Shown here in pieces: positions 46,301-54,000 of a stretch of DNA of 64,000 nucleotides (its first letter is position 1; the number at the start of each line of letters is the position of its first letter). This DNA comes from Cohnella silvisoli (GTDB taxonomy: Bacteria; Bacillota; Bacilli; Paenibacillales; Paenibacillaceae). The position numbers and the translations under genes are program-made. Location of the stretch: the NCBI RefSeq assembly GCF_021190915.1, contig NZ_JAIOAP010000028.1, positions 1 through 64,000 on the forward strand. Direction: 5' to 3'. The notes under the pieces are model-generated. The model saw only the letters and a program-made list of their open reading frames with translations. It ran no database searches and was not told the origin of the DNA.

Positions 46301-47631
46301 TGGAACCCTCCCGCGGCGATCGACCCCACCCCATTCAGACCTGGCGGCACGGTCGTTTGACCACTACTATTATCTCCCCAAGCGACAACGGTGCCGTCCG
46401 CTTTCAGCGCAAGCGAATGTGAGTATCCCGCGGCGATCGACACCACACTGAAGAGCCCGCCTGGCACGTTCGTTTGACGGGAATCATTACGACCCCAAGC
46501 GACGACGGTGCCGTCCGCTTTCAGCGCCAGTGTGTGGAATTCTCCCGCGGCGATCGACCCCACCCCATTCAGACCTGGCGGCACGTACGGATCACTTATG
46601 AGCTCTCTATGTCCCCAACCAACGACGGTGCCGTCCGTTTTCAGCACCATCGAATGGTTCCCTCCCGCGGCGATCTTACTTCCTTTGATCGATGAGACAA
46701 GATCAGCCGGCACGTTCGTTTGACCTCGACTATTATCTCCCCACGCGACGACGGTGCCGTCTGCTTTCAGCGCCATCGAATATAAGTATCCTGCGGCGAT
46801 CGACACCACTCCATTCAGTCCTGCCGGCACGGTCGTCTGACCCAAACTATTATCGCCCCAGGCGACGACGGTACCGTCCGTTTTCAGTGCCAGCGAATAT
46901 TCTAATCCCGCAGCAATCGACACGACCCCGTTCAGTCCTGCCGGCACAGTCGTTTGACCTTTATTATTTTGTCCCCATGCTACGACTGTGCCATCCGATT
47001 TCAGCGCCAGCGAGTGGTACCCTCCCGCGGCGATCGATACTACCCCGGAGAGCCCACCCGGTACGGTTGTTTGACCGTCACTATTATATCCCCAAGCGAC
47101 GACGGCACCGTCCGTTTTCAGCGCCATCGAATGCGCGTATCCCGCAGCAATCGACTTTACTCCAGAGAGCCCACCCGGTACGGTCGTTTGACCGTCACTA
47201 TTATATCCCCAAGCGACGACGGCACCGTCTGTTTTCAGCGCCATCGAATGGAACCCTCCCGCGGCGATCGATACTACCTCAGAGAGCCCTACCGGCACAA
47301 TCGTTTGACTAGTACTATTATTCCCCGAGGCGACGACAGTGCCGTCCGCTTTCAACGCCAACGAATGGTTCCCTCCCCCAGCGATCGACAGCACCCCAGA
47401 GAGCCCTACCGGCACATTCGTTTGACGATTACTATTCCCCCAGGTGACGACAGTGCCGTCCGCTTTCAACGCCAACAAATGGTATGCTCCCGCGGCGATT
47501 TTCACAACTCGGCTTCCGATTCCCGTTTGCGCTGCATCCGCCAATTGGGGACCGTATGGCACCGCCACGCTCAGCAGCAGCACGAAGGATAAAGCAAGAT
47601 GAACGATCTTTCGCCATTTAATCGATAACAT
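43351..47631 (-). CDS. SLH-3: RCC1-repeat surface protein with C-terminal SLH domains
   Basis: A 1,426-residue secreted protein. I place the start at ATG 47631, just before the signal peptide (LSIKWRKIVHLALSFVLLLS, cleavage after ADA near residue 35); ATG 47649 is an alternative and neither ribosome binding site is good. Residues about 34-590 are fourteen RCC1 repeats of about 39 residues (GGYHSLALKADGTVVAWG), enough for two seven-bladed propellers. A cadherin-like sandwich (about 595-670), an Ig-like unit, three DUF5011-type Ig domains (about 770-1005) and cassette A (IDQNGAPLDPAAIDTSKPSV), shared with SLH-1, follow. Three SLH domains end the protein. Propellers of this kind bind proteins or carbohydrates; the target is unknown. 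Confidence 0.87.
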   Translation of the reverse strand: MLSIKWRKIVHLALSFVLLLSVAVPYGPQLADAAQTGIGSRVVKIAAGAYHLLALKADGTVVTWGNSNRQTNVPVGLSGVLSIAGGGNHSLALKADGTVVASGNNSTSQTIVPVGLSEVVSIAAGGFHSMALKTDGAVVAWGYNSDGQTTVPGGLSGVKSIAAGYAHSMALKTDGAVVAWGYNSDGQTTVPGGLSGVVSIAAGGYHSLALKSDGTVVAWGQNNKGQTTVPAGLNGVVSIAAGLEYSLALKTDGTVVAWGDNSLGQTTVPAGLNGVVSIAAGYLYSMALKADGTVVAWGDNSRGQTNVPADLVSSIKGSKIAAGGNHSMVLKTDGTVVGWGHRELISDPYVPPGLNGVGSIAAGEFHTLALKADGTVVAWGRNDSRQTNVPGGLFSVVSIAAGYSHSLALKADGTVVAWGDNSSGQTTVPPGLNGVGSIAAGGFHSLALKADGTVVAWGFNVDGQTNVPSGLNGVVSIAAGYYHSLALKADGTVVGWGNNDWGQSNAPAGLSGVVSIAAAGYYSLALKADGTVVAWGANDRGQTTVPTGLSGVMAISAGWRHSLALKADGTVVAWGNNESGQTNVPGNDNLNNLTMQEGSFDTTFLPSVTSYTYSYFGPSVSNVHVTATLTDTTNAVLFVNNQLQASGSAATVAVSGASTVIPVRVEPYLKPGKTYTITVLRDSTPPNVQFNVNGNASSSKTAASIVTVTDTESGVDADSLQYAWTQSTAVPTGGWLSFASGDTLKQISGDGNWYLHVRATDQVGNVLDAVSNAFVLDNTAPTIAFNGSNPMNIPQDGTYTEPGAIAMDAIDGVIPTSSIVISGTVDTATLGTYSVQYVVYDHAGNRGVATRSVNIYDGDAPAIYLNGSSPMTVEVGSVFTDPGATAYDKQDGNITASITVTGTVDTNTIGNYKLDYNVLDSAGNAALSVSRAVYVKDTQPPVLVLRGNPAMRLPYGAMFSDPGAQATDAYSGDVSDRIVVTGTVNTLQAGDYTLRYNVQDPAGNAAAEVTRTVTVEPVHSIGGGFTPPIAKPIIDQNGAPLDPAAIDTSKPSVTLELTPKNGTAYASLPASVLTGLAARNANFLIEIKTPYGSYQVPVNLASLIPGLNDLLAANNLKAEDVSFKINLTDKSGDKNIQTAFASGLPHGEILGAIVDFHVEIISAKTGQSIGTADQFSKPLTRIIPMPKNMTRLPEQWGAFRYNEKMKMFEFVPARTIQVDGSWYAMISSYSNSVYVVAQNSVRFTDVQKHWSQSYVELAAAKGLVDGVGGGKYDPGKTVTRAEFTAMLVRAMGRRISTGSSAAYDDVQPDAWYFSAVAQARELSLLGFVSGKRFNPDQPLTRAEMASMLAAVIKLDKLPITGEYVSLDGYKDVGSLDPADLENIRLMIKLKIMTGTNAKSFDPKGATTRAQAAVVFIRTLQTLEWMD

Positions 47632-47725
47632 GAATCTTTCACACTCCATTTTGTACAGAAAGATAGGCCCGCGAAAACGACACACTTTGATACGCTTTCA
47701 TGTTAGCAAAGCGAACGCTGGAATC

Positions 47726-47778
47726 ATCTTAAAACATTCTTAAAACACTACATTTTTCGACTCTATATGCGTTATACT
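47726..47778 (+). promoter_or_regulatory. OmpR/PhoB-type direct repeats and -10 of the response-regulator gene
   Basis: ATCTTAAAAC (47726-47735) and TTCTTAAAAC (47737-47746) repeat at 11-base spacing, as for winged-helix response regulators. A -10 TATACT (47773-47778) lies 26 bases on and lacks a good -35, as expected if the regulator activates it. The site also lies upstream of the divergent SLH-3 gene. Confidence 0.5.
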
Positions 47779-47813
47779 TTTCACAAAAATACTAATCGAG
47801 CGGGTGTTTTCTG

Positions 47814-48509
47814 TTGGACAAACATATTCTTGTCGTAGACAACGAACCGGAATTGCTGGATCTTGTCGAGTTTCATCTCATACAATCCAATCTACGCGTT
47901 ACCACAGTGGATTCCGGTCTTGCCGCATTAAAGCGTCTTGACGAAACTTCGTTCGACCTTGTCATTCTGGACATCATGATGGACGGATTGGACGGCTTCG
48001 CGGTGCTAGAGCGAATCCGCGGCAATGCAATGGAGATGCCCGTCATCCTGCTAAGCGCTAAACACGAGCTGGACAGTAAAATATTCGGTCTCGGCATTGG
48101 AGCGGACGATTACGTCACGAAGCCGTTCAGCCCCTCCGAACTGGTCGCCCGCGTGCTGGCCCATCTTCGCCGCGCCAATAAAACGGTGCCAATCGAGAAG
48201 ATGATATCGTATTCGTATAGGAATCTGACGCTCGACCCTGCTGGGCAAATTTTATACAAAGAGAACCAGGCCATTTCGCTCTCCGCCACGGAAACGAAAA
48301 TTTTGCTCGCCCTGATGAAGCGTCCCAATCAAACGATCGCGAAAATCCAACTGTTCGAAGAAGTCTGGGGGCATACGAATTATGATGAGAATTCTATTAA
48401 TGTCTATATGAACTTTTTGCGAAAAAAAATTGAGGAAGATCCCCGCCAACCCCGTTACATCCAGACAGTGTGGGGAGTCGGCTATCTATTGGTTGGTGAT
48501 CCCGTATGA
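47814..48509 (+). CDS. OmpR/PhoB-family response regulator
   Basis: A 231-residue regulator. Receiver domain (1-120) with phosphoacceptor D53 in ILDIMMDG and the VTKPF lysine; winged-helix DNA-binding domain (about 130-229) with LSATETKILLALMKRPNQ and the recognition helix ENSINVYMNFLRKKIEEDP. The start is a TTG at 47814 behind GCGGGTG. Its stop overlaps the kinase ATG by four bases. It diverges from SLH-3 and may control it through the direct repeats at 47726-47746. Confidence 0.92.
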   Translation: MDKHILVVDNEPELLDLVEFHLIQSNLRVTTVDSGLAALKRLDETSFDLVILDIMMDGLDGFAVLERIRGNAMEMPVILLSAKHELDSKIFGLGIGADDYVTKPFSPSELVARVLAHLRRANKTVPIEKMISYSYRNLTLDPAGQILYKENQAISLSATETKILLALMKRPNQTIAKIQLFEEVWGHTNYDENSINVYMNFLRKKIEEDPRQPRYIQTVWGVGYLLVGDPV

Positions 48510-49945
48510 AGCTGAAGACTAAGATGGTGTGGATTATCACGTCATCCGTTCTGCTCACAGTCATTTTGTTGGTGGTGATGATCTTCGTCTTCACCAGCTT
48601 GTTTGTATCCGGATATAATCACGCCAAACTTCAGGAAATGAGCGTGCAGTTATCCGAACAGCTAGAACGTGCGAAAGTGCGGAATGAGACGCAACTAACC
48701 CAAGAAATGCAAAAGTTCAAAGCCAACTACGAAGGGGTGGACATGGAATTGTTAGGAAGCGATGGGACTCTGCTGTATTCATCCGCGAACCGGACAGAAC
48801 CCTACTCCCTCCAAGAAATGACCGCTCGTTTCACCAATCAGCCCGCCCGTATGTTCCAAGGACAGGACGTTACATTGGCTTACGATATCGCGGCTGACGG
48901 TAAACAGTATTTTGTCGTATTTGATGTGAAAGGAGAGGCGTTCCAGCAAGTCCAGCTATTTATTTATTTAAATCAATATTCTGCTTACCCTTTTTTATTT
49001 GTTCCATTGCTCTTGATTATCGTTCTGCCCGCGACGATTGCGTTCGTCTTCATCCTGTTCGTCACACGCAGGATTGGTAAGTTGAATCGCGCGATGCGGC
49101 ATGTCGATTTGCAGGAAAAGCCAGTTCGCTTGCAGGATAATTCAGGCGATGAAATCGGAGCGCTAACCCGTCTATTCAACGAGATGTCCGATAAACTGTA
49201 TCGGCAGTATGTTCACACCCGTCAAATCGAACAAGCTCGCACCAAACTGGTCGGGAGCTTGTCCCACGATTTGCGGACGCCGCTTTCGATCATTCAAGGC
49301 TATGCGGAAACGTTGCAGCGGGGCTCGGCACATGATTCTGAGACGAGGCTCAGGCATTCGACGATCATCCTGCAAAAGTCGGAATATATGAACGAATTGC
49401 TGCACCAGCTGTTCCGGCTTGCCGAACTCGACGATCCTTCGAAGGCATTCCGCATGGAACGCGGCTCCATCCATTTTCTCTTACAGTCGATCATTGCGGA
49501 ATATGTGCTCCTCTTGAAAGATCGGGGCATTGAATGGCAAGCGGAATTGCCGGAACCCTTCGTTCAATTGGAATACGACCGCGATTCTTTGGCGCAAGTG
49601 TTTCGAAATTTGATCGACAACGCCATCCTTCATGGGGGTGACGGCAAATTTCTAGGTATAAGGTTAAACGTGGGGAACGAATCGGTACAAATTGAAATCG
49701 AGGATAGAGGGAAAGGAATTCCGCAGGAGGAGCTGGAGCATGTTTTTGACCGGTTTTATCGGGTGGATAAAGGTCGGCAAAGCAATGGATTAGGCATCGG
49801 TCTGTCGCTGTCAAACGAAATTGTAAATCGGCACGGCGGGAGGATCACCATCCGTAGCGTTCCGAATAAGAGCACAATATTTACGGTTAGCTTGCCGTTA
49901 AATTCCTCAGGAAAAACCCCAATCGCAGGGAGTTACTCTAAATAA
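48506..49945 (+). CDS. Sensor histidine kinase (HAMP, HisKA, HATPase)
   Basis: A 479-residue kinase. Membrane helices at about 9-33 and 161-187 enclose a 125-residue outer sensor; then come HAMP (190-240), HisKA with H254 in SLSHDLRTPLSIIQGY, and the ATPase domain (N-box NLIDNAILHG; IEDRGKGIP; GLGIGLSLSNEI). It phosphorylates the OmpR-type partner encoded just upstream. The last dozen residues (GKTPIAGSYSK) are read from a copy of the 51-base dispersed repeat, which also supplies the stop, so the original C-terminus was replaced. The catalytic core is complete. Confidence 0.92.
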   Translation: MKLKTKMVWIITSSVLLTVILLVVMIFVFTSLFVSGYNHAKLQEMSVQLSEQLERAKVRNETQLTQEMQKFKANYEGVDMELLGSDGTLLYSSANRTEPYSLQEMTARFTNQPARMFQGQDVTLAYDIAADGKQYFVVFDVKGEAFQQVQLFIYLNQYSAYPFLFVPLLLIIVLPATIAFVFILFVTRRIGKLNRAMRHVDLQEKPVRLQDNSGDEIGALTRLFNEMSDKLYRQYVHTRQIEQARTKLVGSLSHDLRTPLSIIQGYAETLQRGSAHDSETRLRHSTIILQKSEYMNELLHQLFRLAELDDPSKAFRMERGSIHFLLQSIIAEYVLLLKDRGIEWQAELPEPFVQLEYDRDSLAQVFRNLIDNAILHGGDGKFLGIRLNVGNESVQIEIEDRGKGIPQEELEHVFDRFYRVDKGRQSNGLGIGLSLSNEIVNRHGGRITIRSVPNKSTIFTVSLPLNSSGKTPIAGSYSK

Positions 49946-49956
49946 TCGACTAATTC
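49917..49956. repeat. Single inverted copy of the 51-base dispersed repeat
   Basis: Read on the minus strand, GAATTAGTCGATTATTTAGA and GTAACTCCCTGCGATTGGGG differ from the units at 27705-27855 at few positions. It lies exactly between the kinase gene and the truncated GH99-like gene, near a deletion scar. Confidence 0.75.
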
Positions 49957-50218
49957 ATTTGCCATAGATCACGTCACGAATAGCCTCAAGGTAGGCCATG
50001 CCATGCACAGTGTCCGGTTCAATATAACTCCCCTCCGTCCATTCGTTCCAAGAATTGATCGTGACGATCGGGGGCGTCGTTGCGTCTTCCTGCAGGAACT
50101 TTTTGACCGCTTCCAAGGAAGCTTTGAAATGTTCCGGCGTATTGTCGACCAATACGGACGTGAAAGGATAGCCAAGGGGTTCGTGAATGTCGGATTGCAC
50201 CGTTCTTGGCGTCGAGAT
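49955..50218 (-). pseudogene. 3'-terminal fragment of a WbsX/GH99-like gene
   Basis: The frame runs from about 50218 (TPRTVQSDIHEPLGYPF) to a TAA at 49955, with PPIVTINSWNEWTEGSYIEP and MAYLEAIRDVIYGK. These are the C-terminal motifs of WbsX-type GH99-like enzymes, normally over 350 residues; about three quarters of the protein is missing. The internal GTG at 50200 is a coincidental start. The truncated end abuts the truncated regulator on the other strand. Confidence 0.7.
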
Positions 50219-50976
50219 TCAAACAATCGTTTGATGCAGCCGAGCAAGCCGTCATGCAGCGAATGGTCAAAGGCATTAACCGCGTGATTATGATCGACGA
50301 CTCCGCTATGGAGCCGCAAAGTTTCAACGCTATCAGCCTGAAGAAGGAGCAAGCCTTAGTCCGTTACTTCGAACAGTGCGACGAAACGGCAGCCCTGCAA
50401 TTCATCGAACAACTTTTTGCCCCCTTCAAGAGTGCGGCCGTCATTGACGTCAGTCAGCTGATGAAACTTCACTTCCAGCTCATTATGCTGATGTTTAAAA
50501 TTATGAACCATCTGGGCGTTAATCCCGTAGAAACGTTAGGCGATGAGTTTAAGCTGTACAGCCAAGTCAATTCCTATAGCAATATCGATTCCGTCATCAG
50601 TTGGTTCGCTTTGAAAATGGGCGTTTGCTTTGAGCTCATTCGATCCAAACAAGAAAACGGCCATACGAATTTGTTCGAAAAAGCAAAGGAGTATATTCAA
50701 CGAAACTTCAACAAAGAGATTACGCTGGAGGGTTTAGCGGATCATGTCCATTTAAGCCCGCCCTACTTAAGCAAGCTGTTCAAAGAGGAGGTGGGCGAGA
50801 ACTTCTTCGCTTATCTATTGAACTATCGGATGAATATAGCCCGCGGGCTGTTGAAGGAAGGGATTTACAAAGCGCATCAGGTTGCCGAAATGGTCGGCTT
50901 TCAGAATGAAAAATATTTTTTCAAAGTATTCAAGAGGGAAATCGGGCTTACGCCGAGCGCGTATAAGAATTTGTGA
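50206..50976 (+). pseudogene. Truncated YesN-type response regulator lacking its receiver
   Basis: About 256 residues remain: the variable middle (MQRMVKGINRVIMIDDSAME) and an intact AraC paired helix-turn-helix (ITLEGLADHVHLSPPYLSKL and VAEMVGFQNEKYFFKVFKRE). The receiver domain that should precede it is missing and homology starts near 50215, where the fragment meets the GH99-like remnant. The ATG at 50206 is out of the homologous part and has no ribosome binding site. It could still make a constitutive DNA-binding protein, but I think it is dead. Confidence 0.65.
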
Positions 50977-51026
50977 TTTGCTCTATCAACAATTCCACAT
51001 CGGTACATTTGACTGTTCCTTGAAAA

Positions 51027-51075
51027 AAGGGTTATTCCTTAAGCAGCTCGTTGGAGCGCTCGCCGAATAACCCTT
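51027..51075. terminator. Terminator between truncated regulator and SLH-4
   Basis: AAGGGTTATTC (51027-51037) pairs perfectly with GAATAACCCTT (51065-51075). A run of six A before the left arm gives a U-tract for the minus-strand SLH-4 transcript. Confidence 0.85.
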
Positions 51076-51089
51076 GGTCCAAAAACAAA

Positions 51090-54000
51090 TTACTTTCCGT
51101 CTTGCTCCAACATGTTCAGCAAAACGGTGACAGCTTCTGCTCTCGTTGTTTTGCCATCAGGAACGAAATCATTCGCGCCTTTACCGCTTATGATGCCCAG
51201 CTTCTTCAGCGCAGCCACTGGGCCTTTCGCCCACGACGAAATCTTCTTATCATCCGCGAAACCGGTTACGGGATTCGACTCTGCGGTTAGATTGAGCGCG
51301 CTCGCGATCATCACAGCCATCTCCGCGCGCGTAATTTCCGCATCCGGTCTGAACGAGCCGTCCTGATAACCGTGAATAATGCCTGCTTGCACCGCTTGCG
51401 CGACCGCTTTCTGTGCCCAGGCTCCGATTTTCGCCGTATCCGCGAAAGTCAGCGCCGCCCCTTCTGCTTGCGGATTCAACGCATTCATCAGCATAACCGC
51501 AAATTCCGCACGTGTAACGGTTTTGCCCGGTTTAAACGTTCCGTCGGCGTATCCCTTGGCGATTCCGATGTTCACTGCTTGCTTGATATTTGCTTCCGCC
51601 CAGTGTCCGGAGATATCGCTTAAGACGATCGGTTGCCCTGTCGGCGCCTCTTCCATCGGTCCTATGGCAAGCACGGCATACTTCGTAAAGTGATTGACGT
51701 CTACGGTAATATAATTGCCGTTTACTTTGCCTCCGACTTCGACCCATACCTTCTTCACTTCGTCGAAATAGAATACGGCTGCCTTTTGGTTTCTCTTCAA
51801 GCTTGCCGGATCGAAAGCGAAGGTCAGCGTTACCGGCTTGCTGAAGTTTTCCGAGAAGTTTTTCAGAATCTCATAGACCGGGCTGGCCAGAACGACTTTA
51901 TCCGTTAGAGAGCTTTTCGTGTCCAATACTTTTTCGATCGTTAATTTCAATTCTTTGGCAGAAGCACCTACTGGAATAGAGATCATGACGGCATTATCCA
52001 TGCTAACCTCGCCCTCTTTCCCTACGGGAAGCGTTAGTTGACCGTTAGTGGATATTGCTTTGCCGCTATTTGTTGCCCCACCGCCATTACCGCCGCTGCC
52101 GCTTCCGTCGTCGCCATTGTTTCCACTGCTGATGGATGCGCGCTTAACGATTACCGTGTACCTCTTCATTGTGCCGTCCCGCGCCTTCACTTCGACGTTA
52201 ATGGGGTTATCGCCTACCGCAAGGTCTATGGCATCGCTTGCTTGTCCGCTGATAACAGGCTGGCCGTTTATGGTTATCGTTGCACGAAGATCGGATACTG
52301 CCGCCGTTACGGTAAGGCTGGATACGCCATTCGCCACATTGGAAACGTAGGCCGTTCTCCCGGGCGCGAAGACGGGACTTAACGTGCCGCTCGACAGGAT
52401 GAATCCGTTCAAGTCCGCGTTGCTGCCGGATACGCGATTCACGGTTACCGTATATACGTTCTCCGTTCCATCTTCAGCCTTTACCCCAATCCGAATGGAG
52501 TTCGGTCCCACGATCAAGTCGGATGCCCGATAGGAATATACCGCGTCCGTTACCGACAGGTATACGGCCCCCGTAACCGAAACAATTTGGCTTGCATCCG
52601 CCTTGGCGAGGTTTAGGTTTAGACTGGACACGTCAAAATCCACGTCCACGTTGTAATTCAGATCCGATAACGAGAATGCTGGGGCTAATGTTCCCTTGTC
52701 TACGGATAAACTGGACAACAGAGCATTACTGCTCAACCATTGCGCATATAACGTGAGATTGACTGCCCCCATGGAGAACGCGTCTCCCGCGCGGTAACTC
52801 GTGCCGCTCCCGTCCGCCGCCGTATTCCACCCCGCGAACGAGTAACCTGTCTTCACCAGATTTCCGATGTTGCCCGGCACGGTGACGATCGTGTCGTAGT
52901 CGTGGCTGCTGCCGCTGGGCGCGCTGCCTCCCATGCTGCCATTCCCGTCATAGGCGATCATATAGCTGTTCGCTTTCCACTTCGCGTACAGCGTCAAACC
53001 CTCCGCACCGATCGCAAAAGTGTCGGCACCGGCGTAGTTCGTTCCGGTTCCGTCCGCCTTCGTATTCCATCCGGAGAACGTATAGCCTGTCTTCTCCAGA
53101 CTTCCGGTATTGCCCGACACGGTGACAATGTTGTTGTAGTCGTAACTGCTGCCGCTTGGCGCGGTACCTTCCGCGTTGCCGTTGCCGTCGTAGGCAACCG
53201 TGTAGCTGTTGATCGTCCACTTCGCGTATAACGTTACGTCTGCCGCACCAATGGTAAACGTGTCTCCCGAGCCAGAGTTCGTTCCGCTGCCGTCCGCTTT
53301 CGTATTCCATCCCGCGAACGTATAACCCGTCTTCTCTAGTCTTCCGATGTTGTCCAACACCGTGACGCTTGTGTTGTAGTCGTGGCTGCTGCCCGTTGGC
53401 TCACTGCCGCCCGTGCTGCCATTGCCGTCGTAGGTAACCGTATAGATATTGACCGTCCACTTCGCATACAACGTCACATCTGCCGCACCTATGGTAAACG
53501 CGGCTGCAGCGGCGTAGTTCGTTCCGCTTCCGTCCACCTTCGTATTCCACCCTGCGAATGTATAGCCTGTCCTTACCAGATTACCGGTATTGTCCTGCAC
53601 CGTGACATTCGTGTTGTAAACGTGAGTTCTGTCCGTTGGCGCGCTGCCGCCCGTGCTCCCGTTGCTGTCGTAAGTGACCGTGTAGCTGTTGATCGCCCAC
53701 TTCGCGTAGAGAGTCACGTCTGCCGCACCGATGGCAAAAAGATTTCCTGCGGCGTAATTCGTTCCGGTTCCGTTAGCTTTCGAATTCCACCCCGCGAACG
53801 TATAACCCGTCTTCTCCAGACTTCCGATGTTGTCCAACACCGTCACGCTTGTGTTGTAGTCGTGGCTGCCGCCCGTTGGCTCACTGCCGCCCGTACTGCC
53901 GTTGCCGTCGTAGGCGACCGTGTAGCTGTTCGGTGTCCACTTCGCGTACAGCGTTACGTCTGCCGCACCGATGGTGAACGCGTCTGCAGCGGCGTAGTTC

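Noticed and set aside
46692..47592. Overlapping plus-strand frames opposite the RCC1 repeats
   Set aside because: They are antisense shadows of repetitive coding DNA; their products are low-complexity Arg/Ser/Pro repeats without homology.
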